From Cedecea selenatireducens (lineage in GTDB: Bacteria > Pseudomonadota > Gammaproteobacteria > Enterobacterales > Enterobacteriaceae): a DNA stretch of 64,000 nucleotides. The translations under genes and the position numbers were made by a program. The notes under the pieces were generated by a model. The model was not told where the DNA came from. It did not search any database and was given only the letters and a program-made list of their open reading frames with translations. This document shows positions 1 through 8,185 of the stretch, piece by piece. Every line of letters begins with the position of its first letter. The stretch's first letter is position 1. The stretch lies in assembly GCF_042138895.1 (NCBI RefSeq), contig NZ_JBHIKW010000003.1, positions 186,001 through 250,000 on the forward strand, in the 5' to 3' direction.

Positions 1-1
1 C

Positions 2-289
2 GATATTCGCATCGATAAATACCGAATGTCCGGCTTTCAGGACACCGTGCTGGACAGCGTGCTGAGAAACCTGGGCGTAACCACGCTGCTGTTTGCGGGC
101 GTGAACGTTGATCAGTGCGTGCTGTGCACGCTGCAGGACGCCAACTTCCACGGCTATGACTGCCTGCTGCTGGAGGATTGCAGTGCCACCACGTCGCCGG
201 AATATTGCGTGGATGCCACCTTATATAACGTACAGCAGTGCTTCGGTTTTGTGGTCAACTCCGGCGAATTGCTGGCGAAGCTGAAATAA
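2..289 (+). CDS. Cysteine hydrolase, isochorismatase-like family (3' part only)
   Basis: The reading frame is already open at base 2, so the gene begins before the window and only about its last 95 codons are seen. The visible part fits the isochorismatase/nicotinamidase hydrolase fold: the catalytic-lysine motif (DKYRMSGF, Lys at bases 17-19), then a hydrophobic strand (LGVTTLLFAGV) and the nucleophile motif VDQCVLCT, followed by a TLQDA helix. Members hydrolyse amide or ester bonds of small cytosolic metabolites using an Asp-Lys-Cys triad; the Asp lies upstream of the window. The substrate cannot be told from this fragment. The ATG at base 26 lies inside the conserved lysine motif and is not a believable start. 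Confidence 0.8.
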   Translation, partial: DIRIDKYRMSGFQDTVLDSVLRNLGVTTLLFAGVNVDQCVLCTLQDANFHGYDCLLLEDCSATTSPEYCVDATLYNVQQCFGFVVNSGELLAKLK

Positions 290-316
290 AAAAACGCTGG
301 TTTTTAAGCCAGCGTT
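287..316 (-). terminator. Rho-independent terminator of the bglK-bgl operon
   Basis: An 8-bp perfect stem (AACGCTGG at 293-300, CCAGCGTT at 309-316) is followed on the minus strand by a T-run (bases 292 down to 287). It ends transcription of the beta-glucosidase gene, whose stop codon is 24 bases away. The plus-strand side has no T-run, so it probably serves only the minus strand. Confidence 0.8.
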
Positions 317-339
317 CATTCAGTTAACCACGAGTATTA

Positions 340-1770
340 TCAGAGCTTTTCGCCGTTGCTCTCAATCACGTCCTTATACCATTTGAAGGACTTCTTGCGG
401 CTGCGGCTCAGGCTACCGCGGCCTTCGTTGTCTTTATCAACATAGATAAAGCCGTAGCGTTTTTTCATCTCGCCCGTTCCGGCGGACACCAGGTCGATAC
501 AGCCCCACGGGGTGTAGCCCATCAGGTCAACGCCGTCTTCAACCACCGCTTTTTTCATTTCCGCGACGTGAGCAGACAAATAGTCGATGCGGTACTGGTC
601 ATCAACAAATCCGTCATCCTGCGCAACGTCAATCGCGCCGAAGCCGTTTTCCACGATGAACAGCGGCAGCTGATAGTGGTCCCAGAACCAGTTCAGGGAG
701 TAACGCAGGCCCACCGGATCAATCTGCCAGCCCCAGTCGGACTTCTGCACGTACGGGTTAGAGACCAGGCTCTTCGACTCGTCGTAGTCAAACTGCGGGT
801 TATCGGCGCTGGCTTTGGTGGCAAACGACATGTAGTAGCTGAAGCCGATGTAATCGACGCAGCCTTCGGCAAGCGCAGCCAGATCTTCGTCGGTGATATC
901 CAGCTCAAAACCACGGCGCTCGAAGTAGTTCAGCAGGTGCTGCGGATACTTGCCGCGCACGTGCACGTCGGTGAACCAGTAGCGGCGGTGCATCGCGTTC
1001 ATCGCCATCATCATGTCGCCCGGCGCACAGGTCAGCGGGTAGATTGGGCACATGGCAATCATGCAGCCTACCTGCAGCGCTGGGTTGATTTCACGAGCGG
1101 CGCGAACCGCCAGGGCGCTGGCAACCAGCTCATAGTGAGAGGCCTGGTACATCACCGGCTCACGGTCTTCGCCCGGCTGATACTTGAGGCCCGAGTTGGT
1201 GAACGGCGCGAAATCTTCGTGGTAGTTGGCCTGGTTATTGATCTCGTTAAAGGTCATCCAGTACTTCACTTTATGCTGGTAGCGGGTGAAGACCACTTTT
1301 GAGAAGCGCAGGAAGAAATCAATCAGCTTACGGTTGCGCCAGCCGCCGTACTCGGTCACCAGGTGATAAGGCATTTCGAAGTGCGACAGCGTAATCACCG
1401 GCTCGATGCCGTGCTTCAGGCACTCGTCGAACAGGTCGTCGTAGAACTGCAGGCCAGCTTCGTTCGGCTCCAGCTCGTCACCCAGCGGGAAAATACGCGT
1501 CCAGGCGATGGAGGTGCGGAAGCATTTGAAGCCCATCTCGGCAAACAGCTGGATGTCTTCTTTATAGCGGTGGTAGAAATCGATCGCTTCATGGTTGGGG
1601 TAATTTTTACCCTGCAGCACGCCGTCGGTAATTTCACGCGGGACGCCGTGGGCGCCGGCCGTCATCACATCGGCAACGCTAATGCCTTTGCCGCCTTCCT
1701 TCCAGCCGCCTTCCAATTGATGCGCCGCAACCGCGCCGCCCCACAGAAAACCTTCTTTAAATCCAGACAT
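340..1770 (-). CDS. 6-phospho-beta-glucosidase, glycoside hydrolase family 1
   Basis: A 476-residue cytosolic GH1 enzyme that hydrolyses phosphorylated aryl- or alkyl-beta-glucosides or cellobiose-type disaccharides to glucose-6-phosphate and the aglycone or sugar. The acid/base motif TFNEIN (Glu176) and the nucleophile motif IVENGFG (Glu374) are both present, and the length is normal for the BglA/AscB/ChbF-like GH1 group. The start is the ATG at 1770, preceded by a GGGAGA ribosome site; the frame stays open further upstream, but that part overlaps bglK and does not look like protein. It follows bglK by 10 bases, so the two are co-transcribed. Which of the bglA/bglB/ascB names fits cannot be decided by reading, so no symbol is given. 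Confidence 0.92.
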   Translation of the reverse strand: MSGFKEGFLWGGAVAAHQLEGGWKEGGKGISVADVMTAGAHGVPREITDGVLQGKNYPNHEAIDFYHRYKEDIQLFAEMGFKCFRTSIAWTRIFPLGDELEPNEAGLQFYDDLFDECLKHGIEPVITLSHFEMPYHLVTEYGGWRNRKLIDFFLRFSKVVFTRYQHKVKYWMTFNEINNQANYHEDFAPFTNSGLKYQPGEDREPVMYQASHYELVASALAVRAAREINPALQVGCMIAMCPIYPLTCAPGDMMMAMNAMHRRYWFTDVHVRGKYPQHLLNYFERRGFELDITDEDLAALAEGCVDYIGFSYYMSFATKASADNPQFDYDESKSLVSNPYVQKSDWGWQIDPVGLRYSLNWFWDHYQLPLFIVENGFGAIDVAQDDGFVDDQYRIDYLSAHVAEMKKAVVEDGVDLMGYTPWGCIDLVSAGTGEMKKRYGFIYVDKDNEGRGSLSRSRKKSFKWYKDVIESNGEKL

Positions 1771-1780
1771 ATTCTCTCCC

Positions 1781-2674
1781 TTAATTAGAGATCGCATGCT
1801 GCGACCGATAGTGCTGATTAAAATGGTAGACCGCGCCAATGAGCCCGGCATCGTTGCCGTGGCTGACGGTGTCGATAAAGTCGTCGATGGTGAACCAGGC
1901 CAGGTGTTCGCGCAGTAGTTCGAGGAAGCCAGGGCGTTCCACAATGCCTCCGCCGAGCAGAATTTTTTCCGGGTCGAACAGATTGACGAGGTTATACAGG
2001 CCGGTGCCGAGATCGTTGAAGAACGCGGTCACCATGCGCTGGCAGGCCACGTCGCCCGCATCAAAGCGGTCGAAAATCTCTTCTCCACTGACTTCTTCAA
2101 GCGGCTTGCCGACGTACTCAGCGTAGTCTTTGCGTAAGGTTCTCAGCGTGCAGGTATCGTTCATGGTGTAGCGGCGAACATCGCGCGGGCCTGGGCGCTC
2201 GGTCAGCATGTAGCCAAACTCTCCCGCCCGGAAGCGTGCGCCGTGTACCAGCTGGTTATTACAGAAAATTGCGCCGCCGATGCCGGTGCCAATGGTGAGC
2301 ACAAGAAAATTGCTCATCTCTGCCGCTTTGCCCTGCCAGCGTTCGGCCAGCAGTACGCAGTTGGCGTCGTTTTCGATGGCGACGGGCAGCTGCGTACGTT
2401 CTTCCAGCCACGCTTTGATGGCGAAATTGTCAAACCGGCGGATAGCGCCGCCCATTTCGATAAATCCGGTATGCGGGTTCACATAGCCAGGCGCGCTGAT
2501 CGCCACGCCTTCGCAGCCGGGGTGAGCGGTAATCCACGCCAGAATAACCTGTAAGATTTGCTCGCCGTCGCTGTCGTTAATCGTCTCTTTGCCCTTGGCC
2601 AGGATCTCGCCCTGTGAGCTGACGATCCCCATTTTTAAGGCGGTACCACCGATATCAAATGCGGCGATATTCAT
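1781..2674 (-). CDS. bglK: Beta-glucoside kinase BglK (ROK family)
   Basis: A 297-residue ROK-family sugar kinase. The N-terminal phosphate-binding motif DIGGTALKMG (from residue 7), the acidic motif ENDANCVLLAE and the glycine-rich GTGIGGAIF segment are intact. The sequence closely resembles my recollection of Klebsiella pneumoniae BglK, which uses ATP to phosphorylate cellobiose, gentiobiose and other beta-glucosides at the 6' hydroxyl of the non-reducing glucose. The usual ROK cysteine zinc cluster is not apparent. It lies between a GntR regulator and a 6-phospho-beta-glucosidase on the same strand, so substrate phosphorylated by this kinase could be hydrolysed by the next gene product. 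The identification is strong, but the real substrate is inferred. Confidence 0.9.
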   Translation of the reverse strand: MNIAAFDIGGTALKMGIVSSQGEILAKGKETINDSDGEQILQVILAWITAHPGCEGVAISAPGYVNPHTGFIEMGGAIRRFDNFAIKAWLEERTQLPVAIENDANCVLLAERWQGKAAEMSNFLVLTIGTGIGGAIFCNNQLVHGARFRAGEFGYMLTERPGPRDVRRYTMNDTCTLRTLRKDYAEYVGKPLEEVSGEEIFDRFDAGDVACQRMVTAFFNDLGTGLYNLVNLFDPEKILLGGGIVERPGFLELLREHLAWFTIDDFIDTVSHGNDAGLIGAVYHFNQHYRSQHAISN

Positions 2675-2866
2675 ACGTTACTTTCTCCCAGCTATTCTCG
2701 CGATGGCGTATTTCTTGCCGACAATGATTCAAAGCTTAATCAATCGAAAGCCTGTCAGGCAAGCAGGGAGAAAACACGAATTGAACAACTTTTGGACCTG
2801 TTTAAATGCATTATTTACATAGAGTTAACCGCATTTTTAACAGTACTCGGGGAACAGGTTTATTTA

Positions 2867-3610
2867 TCAGATGATTAATGAACCTCTTTTTTGCGCAGAA
2901 CTGTGACCCGCCTTACGCGGTAGATAATACTTCACCTGAAATTCAAACACGTTGGTGTAGAGGATAGAGTAATCAATAGGACTGTGAGTCTCGTCAACCG
3001 ACTGAGTTTCCATACGAATAATCGGATCGCGCACGCTGATATGCAGTAATTTAGCAATGTCGGCCGGCGGCAGCAGCGGCTGGAATGACTCATAGCAGCC
3101 ATGAATTTCTACGCCACACTCATCCTCGATGTAGGAAAATTTCGATCGTTTCATGTGATTAACCGTCAGATCTGGAAAACGGTTCACCGACAGCCAGGTT
3201 TCCTCCACCTGCATCGGGACATTGTCGATATGGCGCAGCCTTTTGGCGTAATACACCGGCTCGCCGATGGCCAGCTGCAGGCGGCTGGCTATCTCCTCGG
3301 AGGCTTGCTGTAGCTCAAATCTCAGCACCTGGCTGGAGGGTTTTTTACCTTCACTTTTAGCAATTTCCGTAAAGCTATCCAGGTGAGTAACCGAGGCCTG
3401 AAAGTGCTTGTTTCTCACGTAGGTACCGGAGCCGTGCCTGCGCTCGATCAGAGATTCATCTTCCAGCACCCTCAGAGCTTTGCGCAGCGTATTGCGCGAC
3501 ACGTTGTAGAATTCAGCCAGCTCTTTTTCGGACGGGAGGCTGTCGCCGATATTGCAGGTTGGGCTACTGATTCGGCTTTTTAGTAAGTTAACAACATCTT
3601 TATAAACCAC
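2867..3610 (-). CDS. GntR-family (HutC/UTRA) transcriptional regulator of the beta-glucoside locus
   Basis: A 247-residue regulator with an N-terminal winged helix-turn-helix (residues about 1-70; SLPSEKELAEFYNVSRNTLRKAL) and a C-terminal UTRA effector-binding domain (about 90-235). It starts with GTG at 3610, supported by a very good AAGGAGG site just upstream. It faces away from the PTS genes, with a 196-bp divergent intergenic region, and lies 192 bp upstream of bglK on the same strand, so it probably controls both transcripts in response to a phosphorylated sugar. BglR/YbgA-type naming is uncertain and no symbol is assigned. Confidence 0.88.
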   Translation of the reverse strand: MVYKDVVNLLKSRISSPTCNIGDSLPSEKELAEFYNVSRNTLRKALRVLEDESLIERRHGSGTYVRNKHFQASVTHLDSFTEIAKSEGKKPSSQVLRFELQQASEEIASRLQLAIGEPVYYAKRLRHIDNVPMQVEETWLSVNRFPDLTVNHMKRSKFSYIEDECGVEIHGCYESFQPLLPPADIAKLLHISVRDPIIRMETQSVDETHSPIDYSILYTNVFEFQVKYYLPRKAGHSSAQKRGSLII

Positions 3611-3703
3611 TTTTGAACCTCCTTAATTCATTTAAAAACAATCAATTACTATCTCATTAATGCCGAAAGTTCAACACAGGTTCATTTTCATTCTGTTTTT
3701 TGC

Positions 3704-3716
3704 ACCACTCGGTGGT
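3704..3716. promoter_or_regulatory. Palindrome in the gntR / PTS divergent region, possible operator
   Basis: The dyad ACCAC-TCG-GTGGT sits in the 196-bp gap between the divergent GntR regulator and the PTS IIB gene. It is a reasonable candidate operator, but it does not match a known GntR/UTRA consensus exactly. A TGTGA half-site at 3724-3728, just downstream, could be part of a weak CRP site. Confidence 0.35.
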
Positions 3717-3806
3717 CACTAACTGTGATCGAAATGGCAGATGAATAAATTGATATTCATTAAGTTAGCCGCTGACTGATTATCGACAAAATAGTTAAGG
3801 GTAAAA

Positions 3807-4121
3807 ATGAAGAACATATTATTGGTTTGCGCGGCAGGGATGTCCACCAGCATGCTGGTTAAAAGAATGCAGGATCACGCTGCAGCGGGAAATATTTCGG
3901 TCAATATTAACGCACTGGCGATTGCTGAAGCGAAAGAAAGAATAAAGAAAAATGAAGCGGATGTGGTCCTGCTGGGCCCTCAGGTTCGTTTCCAAAAAAG
4001 CGAAATCGAGGAAATTGCTCAGGGAAAAATTCCTGTGTCGGTAATTGATATGAAGCATTATGGGCAAATGGACGGAAAGTCCGTTCTGGATACTGCGTTA
4101 ACTCTGCTTGGCGGCCATTAA
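3807..4121 (+). CDS. PTS enzyme IIB, lactose/cellobiose family
   Basis: A 104-residue IIB protein of the Lac (cellobiose/chitobiose) PTS family. It carries the active-site phosphocysteine Cys8 in the motif LLVCAAGMSTSMLV, which takes phosphate from IIA and passes it to the incoming sugar at IIC. It resembles ChbB/CelA. It is followed after 133 bp by the IIC gene. No IIA partner is encoded in the window, so phosphate must come from a IIA made elsewhere, for example a ChbA homologue. The substrate is inferred to be a beta-glucoside because of the neighbouring hydrolase, kinase and porin. Confidence 0.92.
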   Translation: MKNILLVCAAGMSTSMLVKRMQDHAAAGNISVNINALAIAEAKERIKKNEADVVLLGPQVRFQKSEIEEIAQGKIPVSVIDMKHYGQMDGKSVLDTALTLLGGH

Positions 4122-4254
4122 TTCTTTCTGGTCGAAATAATAACTCGCTGATTAATTGATTAGGTTTATCGTCACGCCTCCTGGTTAGAGGAAGGTTTTT
4201 TATCGATAAATTTAAATCACCAGTCAATATCTCTCTAATTATAAAGGGCGCATC

Positions 4255-5577
4255 ATGAGTATAATGAATGCCTTTGAACGCGGTATGGAAAAACTTCTTG
4301 TTCCTATTGCGATTAAATTAAACTCTCAGATACACGTCTCGGCCATCCGTGATGCTTTTATTTTGTCGTTCCCGATCGTCATGGCCAGTTCGCTGATCGT
4401 GCTGATTAACTTTGCCATTCTTTCTCCGGATGGTTTTATTGCCTCACTGCTTCATCTTGGAACTCTGTTTCCTAATTTAGCCGAAGCTCAAAATATATTC
4501 TCCCCGGTGATGAACGGGTCGGTGAATATTATGTCGATCATGATAGCCTTCCTGGTCGCCCGTAATATCGCCATCAGCTATCAACAGGATGACCTGCTGT
4601 GCGGCCTGACCGCCATCGGCGCGTTCTTTGTGGTCTATACCCCGTATCAAATGATGGGTGGGCAGTCGTATCTGACGACCCAGTACCTGGGGCCTCAGGG
4701 ACTGTTTGTGGCGGTGATTGTGGCCCTGATTACCGGGGAAATTTTCTGCCGCCTGGCGCGCAACCCGAAAATTACCATCACCATGCCGGACGCCGTACCG
4801 CCGGCGGTAGCCCGCTCCTTTAAAGTACTGATTCCTATCTTCTTCGTGATGATTTTCTTCTCGGTGCTGAACTACTGCCTGACGAAAATCTCCCCTAACG
4901 GCCTGAACGAGCTGATTTATACCCTGATTCAGGCGCCGCTGAAAAACATGGGCACCAATATCGTCGCGGTGCTGGTGCTTGGCCTGGTCACCAACTTCCT
5001 GTGGGTGCTGGGTATTCACGGGCCGAACACCACGGCGGCTATTCGCGAGACTATTTTCTCCGAAGCTAACCTCGAAAACCTCTCGTTCGCCGCTTCCAAC
5101 GGTTCAACGTGGGGCGCGCCATACCCTATCACCTGGGGGAGCATCAACGACGCCTTCGCCAACTACGGCGGCTCGGGGATGACGCTTGGCCTGCTGCTGG
5201 CTATTTTTATCGCCTCCCGCCGCGCCGACTACCGCGACCTGGCAAAAATGGCCTTCGTGCCCGGCCTGTTTAACATCAACGAACCGGTGATTTTTGGCCT
5301 GCCGATCGTCCTGAACCCGATTCTGATCATTCCATTCATTATGGTGCCTTTCGTGAACTCTCTGGTGGGCTACACCTTTGTCACGCTGGAGATTATTCCG
5401 CCGATTGCCTACGCCGTACCGTGGACGACGCCGGGGCCGCTCATTGCCTTCTTCGGCACCGGGGGGAACTGGATGGCGCTGATTGTCGGGCTGCTATGCC
5501 TGGCCATCTCCACGCTAATTTATTTACCGTTCGTCATTGCCGCCAATAAGGTAAATGCAGCGCAGGCGGCGCAGTAA
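4255..5577 (+). CDS. PTS enzyme IIC, cellobiose/beta-glucoside permease
   Basis: A 440-residue integral inner-membrane protein with about ten hydrophobic segments, of the CelB/ChbC (Lac-type EIIC) family. Family landmarks include the amphipathic N-terminus (ERGMEKLLVPIAIKLNSQ), the LGIHGPNTTAA segment and the FNINEPVIFGLPIVLNP loop that forms the sugar-binding region. It translocates the sugar while IIB phosphorylates it. It lies between IIB (133 bp upstream) and the porin gene (89 bp downstream), consistent with one transcript. Confidence 0.92.
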   Translation: MSIMNAFERGMEKLLVPIAIKLNSQIHVSAIRDAFILSFPIVMASSLIVLINFAILSPDGFIASLLHLGTLFPNLAEAQNIFSPVMNGSVNIMSIMIAFLVARNIAISYQQDDLLCGLTAIGAFFVVYTPYQMMGGQSYLTTQYLGPQGLFVAVIVALITGEIFCRLARNPKITITMPDAVPPAVARSFKVLIPIFFVMIFFSVLNYCLTKISPNGLNELIYTLIQAPLKNMGTNIVAVLVLGLVTNFLWVLGIHGPNTTAAIRETIFSEANLENLSFAASNGSTWGAPYPITWGSINDAFANYGGSGMTLGLLLAIFIASRRADYRDLAKMAFVPGLFNINEPVIFGLPIVLNPILIIPFIMVPFVNSLVGYTFVTLEIIPPIAYAVPWTTPGPLIAFFGTGGNWMALIVGLLCLAISTLIYLPFVIAANKVNAAQAAQ

Positions 5578-5612
5578 TAAATAAACCGATGATAGCAATT
5601 TAATTTTCACCC

Positions 5613-5637
5613 GCCTCCGGCTATTCAAGCCGGAGGC
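5613..5637 (+). other. Intercistronic hairpin between IIC and porin genes
   Basis: A 10-bp perfect stem (GCCTCCGGCT / AGCCGGAGGC) with a 5-base loop lies between the IIC stop and the porin start. It is not followed by a T-run, so it is more likely an mRNA-processing or stabilising structure, or a partial attenuator, than a full terminator. Confidence 0.6.
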
Positions 5638-5666
5638 AAATAATAATTATACTTCTGGGACATTCT

Positions 5667-7340
5667 ATGAATTCAAGTTTATTGAAGGTTAGCTTATTGT
5701 CTTCATCCATCCTTCTGGCGTTATCCTCAACCAGCGTAATGGCGGCAAAATTAACGGTTGAGCAGCGTCTGGAATTGCTTGAAAGACAATTATCAGAAAA
5801 CAAATCAGAATTAAATAAAACGCAGAAAGAGTTAGCCGTATATAAAGATAAGGTCGCTCAACTGCAGCCAACCGGCAACAACGTTCAGTCCACGACGGCG
5901 CAGGTTAACCCGACGGTCTATTCTCCGGTAGCCGACAACATCGAGAATGAAAATAATCATCTCGACACCAAATCGCCGCCAACGCCGGTTAAAGGCACTC
6001 AGAAAGTGGCCGTTGTAAATAATGAAGGTGGCAAAACCAGCGTACAAAACGTCACCCTGAAAGACATCAGCAAATACATTAAGGACGATATTGGCTTTAG
6101 CTACGAAGGCTACTTCCGCTCCGGCTGGGCGGCGGCAAACCACGGGTCAGCGCAAACCTACGCCGCCGGGTCACTCGGGCGTTTCGGGAACGAGATGAGC
6201 GGCTGGTTCGACTTAACGCTGAACCAACGCGTCTACAACCAGGACGGCAAAACTGCCAACGCCATCGTGACCTACGATGGTAACGTCGGCGAGCAGTATA
6301 ACGACGCCTGGTTTGGCGATAACAACGGCAACGAAAATATCATGCAGTTCAGCGATATTTTCCTGACCACCAGAGGTTTCCTGCCGTTTGCGCCGGAAGC
6401 TGACTTCTGGGTGGGTAAACACAAGCTGCCAGAATACGAAATCCAGATGCTCGACTGGAAGTCATTAACGACCCAGGTGGCCGCCGCCGTGGGGATCCAG
6501 AACTGGAACCTTGGCGTGGGCCAGCTTGACGCCTCTCTCAGCCGTAATGACGTCGACGTTTATTCCCGCGACTTCAGCCACACCACGCAGATGAACACCA
6601 ACTCGGTTGACCTGCGCTACCGCAACATTCCGCTGTGGGAAAAAGGCTCGCTGTCTCTGATGGGCAAATACGCCTTTGCCAATAAAACCGACGACCAGAA
6701 AGACAACGAAAATAACGGCTCCTTCTTTAAGCTGAAGGATACCTGGATGGCGACGGCCATTGTGCGTCAGGATCTGCCGCGTGACACCTTCAACGAGTTC
6801 ACCCTGCAGGTGGCCAATAACTCTTATGCCAGCAGCTTCGCGAACTTCTCGGGGGCCAGCAACTCAATGGCACCGGGCCGTTATTACTATGGCGACCAGA
6901 CTGACGGCGTAGCGTGGCGTTTGATTTCGCAGGGCGAAATGTACCTCGCGGACAGAATCATCATGGCGAACGCGCTGGTTTACTCCCAGGGTAGCGATGT
7001 CTACAGCTATGAGAGCGGCGCCCACAGCGACTTCAGCAGCATTCGGGCCGTTATTCGCCCGGCGTGGATTTGGGATACCTGGAACCAGACCGGCCTGGAG
7101 CTGAGCTGGTTTACCCAGAAAAACAAAACCGAGCAGGGCGTGAACCTGAAAGAGTCTGGCTACAAAACCACGCTCTATCACGCTCTGAAGGTTGGCCCAA
7201 GCCTGCTCGGCTCGCGTCCTGAGATTCGTTTCTACGGCACATACCTGAATATCCTGGATAACGAGCTGTCTGACTTCCGCTTTAACGAGAACAGCAAAAA
7301 CGAGTTTATGGCAGGCGTTCAGGCCGAAGTGTGGTGGTAA
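5667..7340 (+). CDS. Carbohydrate-selective outer-membrane porin (LamB/ScrY/BglH type)
   Basis: A 557-residue outer-membrane porin. It has a signal peptide (residues 1 to about 26, cut near VMA-A), then an N-terminal coiled-coil stretch (about 28-65, VEQRLELLERQLSENKSEL) and a linker as in ScrY and BglH. The rest is a LamB-like beta-barrel with alternating aromatic strands, ending in the C-terminal tryptophan typical of barrel assembly signals. It probably lets beta-glucosides into the periplasm for the PTS pair upstream. The N-terminal coiled coil separates it from plain LamB. It is close in organisation to bglH, but the symbol is not assigned. Confidence 0.88.
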   Translation: MNSSLLKVSLLSSSILLALSSTSVMAAKLTVEQRLELLERQLSENKSELNKTQKELAVYKDKVAQLQPTGNNVQSTTAQVNPTVYSPVADNIENENNHLDTKSPPTPVKGTQKVAVVNNEGGKTSVQNVTLKDISKYIKDDIGFSYEGYFRSGWAAANHGSAQTYAAGSLGRFGNEMSGWFDLTLNQRVYNQDGKTANAIVTYDGNVGEQYNDAWFGDNNGNENIMQFSDIFLTTRGFLPFAPEADFWVGKHKLPEYEIQMLDWKSLTTQVAAAVGIQNWNLGVGQLDASLSRNDVDVYSRDFSHTTQMNTNSVDLRYRNIPLWEKGSLSLMGKYAFANKTDDQKDNENNGSFFKLKDTWMATAIVRQDLPRDTFNEFTLQVANNSYASSFANFSGASNSMAPGRYYYGDQTDGVAWRLISQGEMYLADRIIMANALVYSQGSDVYSYESGAHSDFSSIRAVIRPAWIWDTWNQTGLELSWFTQKNKTEQGVNLKESGYKTTLYHALKVGPSLLGSRPEIRFYGTYLNILDNELSDFRFNENSKNEFMAGVQAEVWW

Positions 7341-7360
7341 TCCACTTGCGCTAAACGCAT

Positions 7361-7397
7361 AAAAAACCCGTCTGCGAAGACGGGTTTTCTTTTTTAT
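7361..7397. terminator. Bidirectional terminator between porin and histidine phosphatase
   Basis: An 11-bp stem (AAAACCCGTCT at 7363-7373, AGACGGGTTTT at 7378-7388) with a GCGA tetraloop is followed by T-rich sequence on the plus strand and flanked by an A-run on the other side. It can end both the porin operon and the convergent phosphatase gene. Confidence 0.85.
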
Positions 7398-7982
7398 TCA
7401 GCTTGCGCCCGCGCAGCTATCCGGCACGTTGTTCAGCCCTTCCGCGCCGTGGGTGAAAGATTTAAATCGCTTTTGATCGTCCAGTTTGATGATGTACAGC
7501 GAATCAAAATCGCTGCCCGGCCACTTCGGCACCACGGCAGGATCGCCGCCGGTTTCCTTCACCAGCTTCTGCGCCGCCACCACCAGGTTTTTGTGCTCCC
7601 AGGAGACAAAAGTCAGGCGACCGCTGCTTTGGGTTTTCAATAAATCATCCGCCAGTTCGTCCGTCTGCCCGGCGTGGTAGCGCAGGTCGATAGCCTGAGA
7701 AACTCGGATGGCGGTCGGCGTGATGGTCGTTAACGGGCGCAGCGAGCTGCCGGTTTTGTTCTCTTTCGGCGCGGAGGCGTAAATAGCATCCGGCTTGCCG
7801 TACTGGCTTAACAGAACCGAAGGCAGCTGTAATGCGCGGTTCAACCCTTTGCAGGTCAGCTGTCCGCTATTGTTAGCCGGTTTCTCGCCGTGGCGCAGGA
7901 ACACTATGGTGCTGTCGGCCTTCGCTATCATCGGGGTCAACAAGGCACTGCTCAGCAACACAACAAGCGCTTTTTTGATCAT
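7398..7982 (-). CDS. Periplasmic histidine phosphatase-family protein
   Basis: A 194-residue exported protein. The start at 7982 gives a clean signal peptide (MIKKALVVLLSSALLTPMIAKA). The mature protein begins with the phosphohistidine motif FLRHGEKP, the hallmark of the branch-2/phosphoglycerate-mutase-like histidine phosphatases, and contains a second-half motif around SWEHKNLV. It resembles small secreted histidine phosphatases, but it is not the LPS heptose phosphatase Ais, whose sequence differs. The substrate is unknown. It is a single gene, convergent with the porin and divergent from the next gene. Confidence 0.8.
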   Translation of the reverse strand: MIKKALVVLLSSALLTPMIAKADSTIVFLRHGEKPANNSGQLTCKGLNRALQLPSVLLSQYGKPDAIYASAPKENKTGSSLRPLTTITPTAIRVSQAIDLRYHAGQTDELADDLLKTQSSGRLTFVSWEHKNLVVAAQKLVKETGGDPAVVPKWPGSDFDSLYIIKLDDQKRFKSFTHGAEGLNNVPDSCAGAS

Positions 7983-8185
7983 GTTTTTCTCGTTTTTATC
8001 AGGGGATGAAGCTTCTACTATAGAGAAGAAATCGAGGGAAAAAACAAAACATTGGTAAGCAGAAATCACACTTGCCCCGCCAGCTTCATCGGTTAACAAC
8101 CGCCCGCCATTTTGCTATTCTGATGCCCCTTAACACGATGATATATTCTATAAAAATCAGTAAAAACAATTAATAAGGAAAAGCC

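Noticed and set aside
568..1302. 244-codon open frame on the plus strand inside the beta-glucosidase gene
   Set aside because: It lies wholly antisense to a GH1 enzyme with intact catalytic motifs, has no ribosome site and shows no protein family pattern.
5613..5637. Hairpin between IIC and porin considered as a terminator
   Set aside because: No T-run follows and the porin clearly belongs to the same functional unit.
7398..7982. Naming the histidine phosphatase ais
   Set aside because: Only the RHG motif is shared; the rest differs from E. coli Ais, and the arn/pmr neighbourhood is absent.
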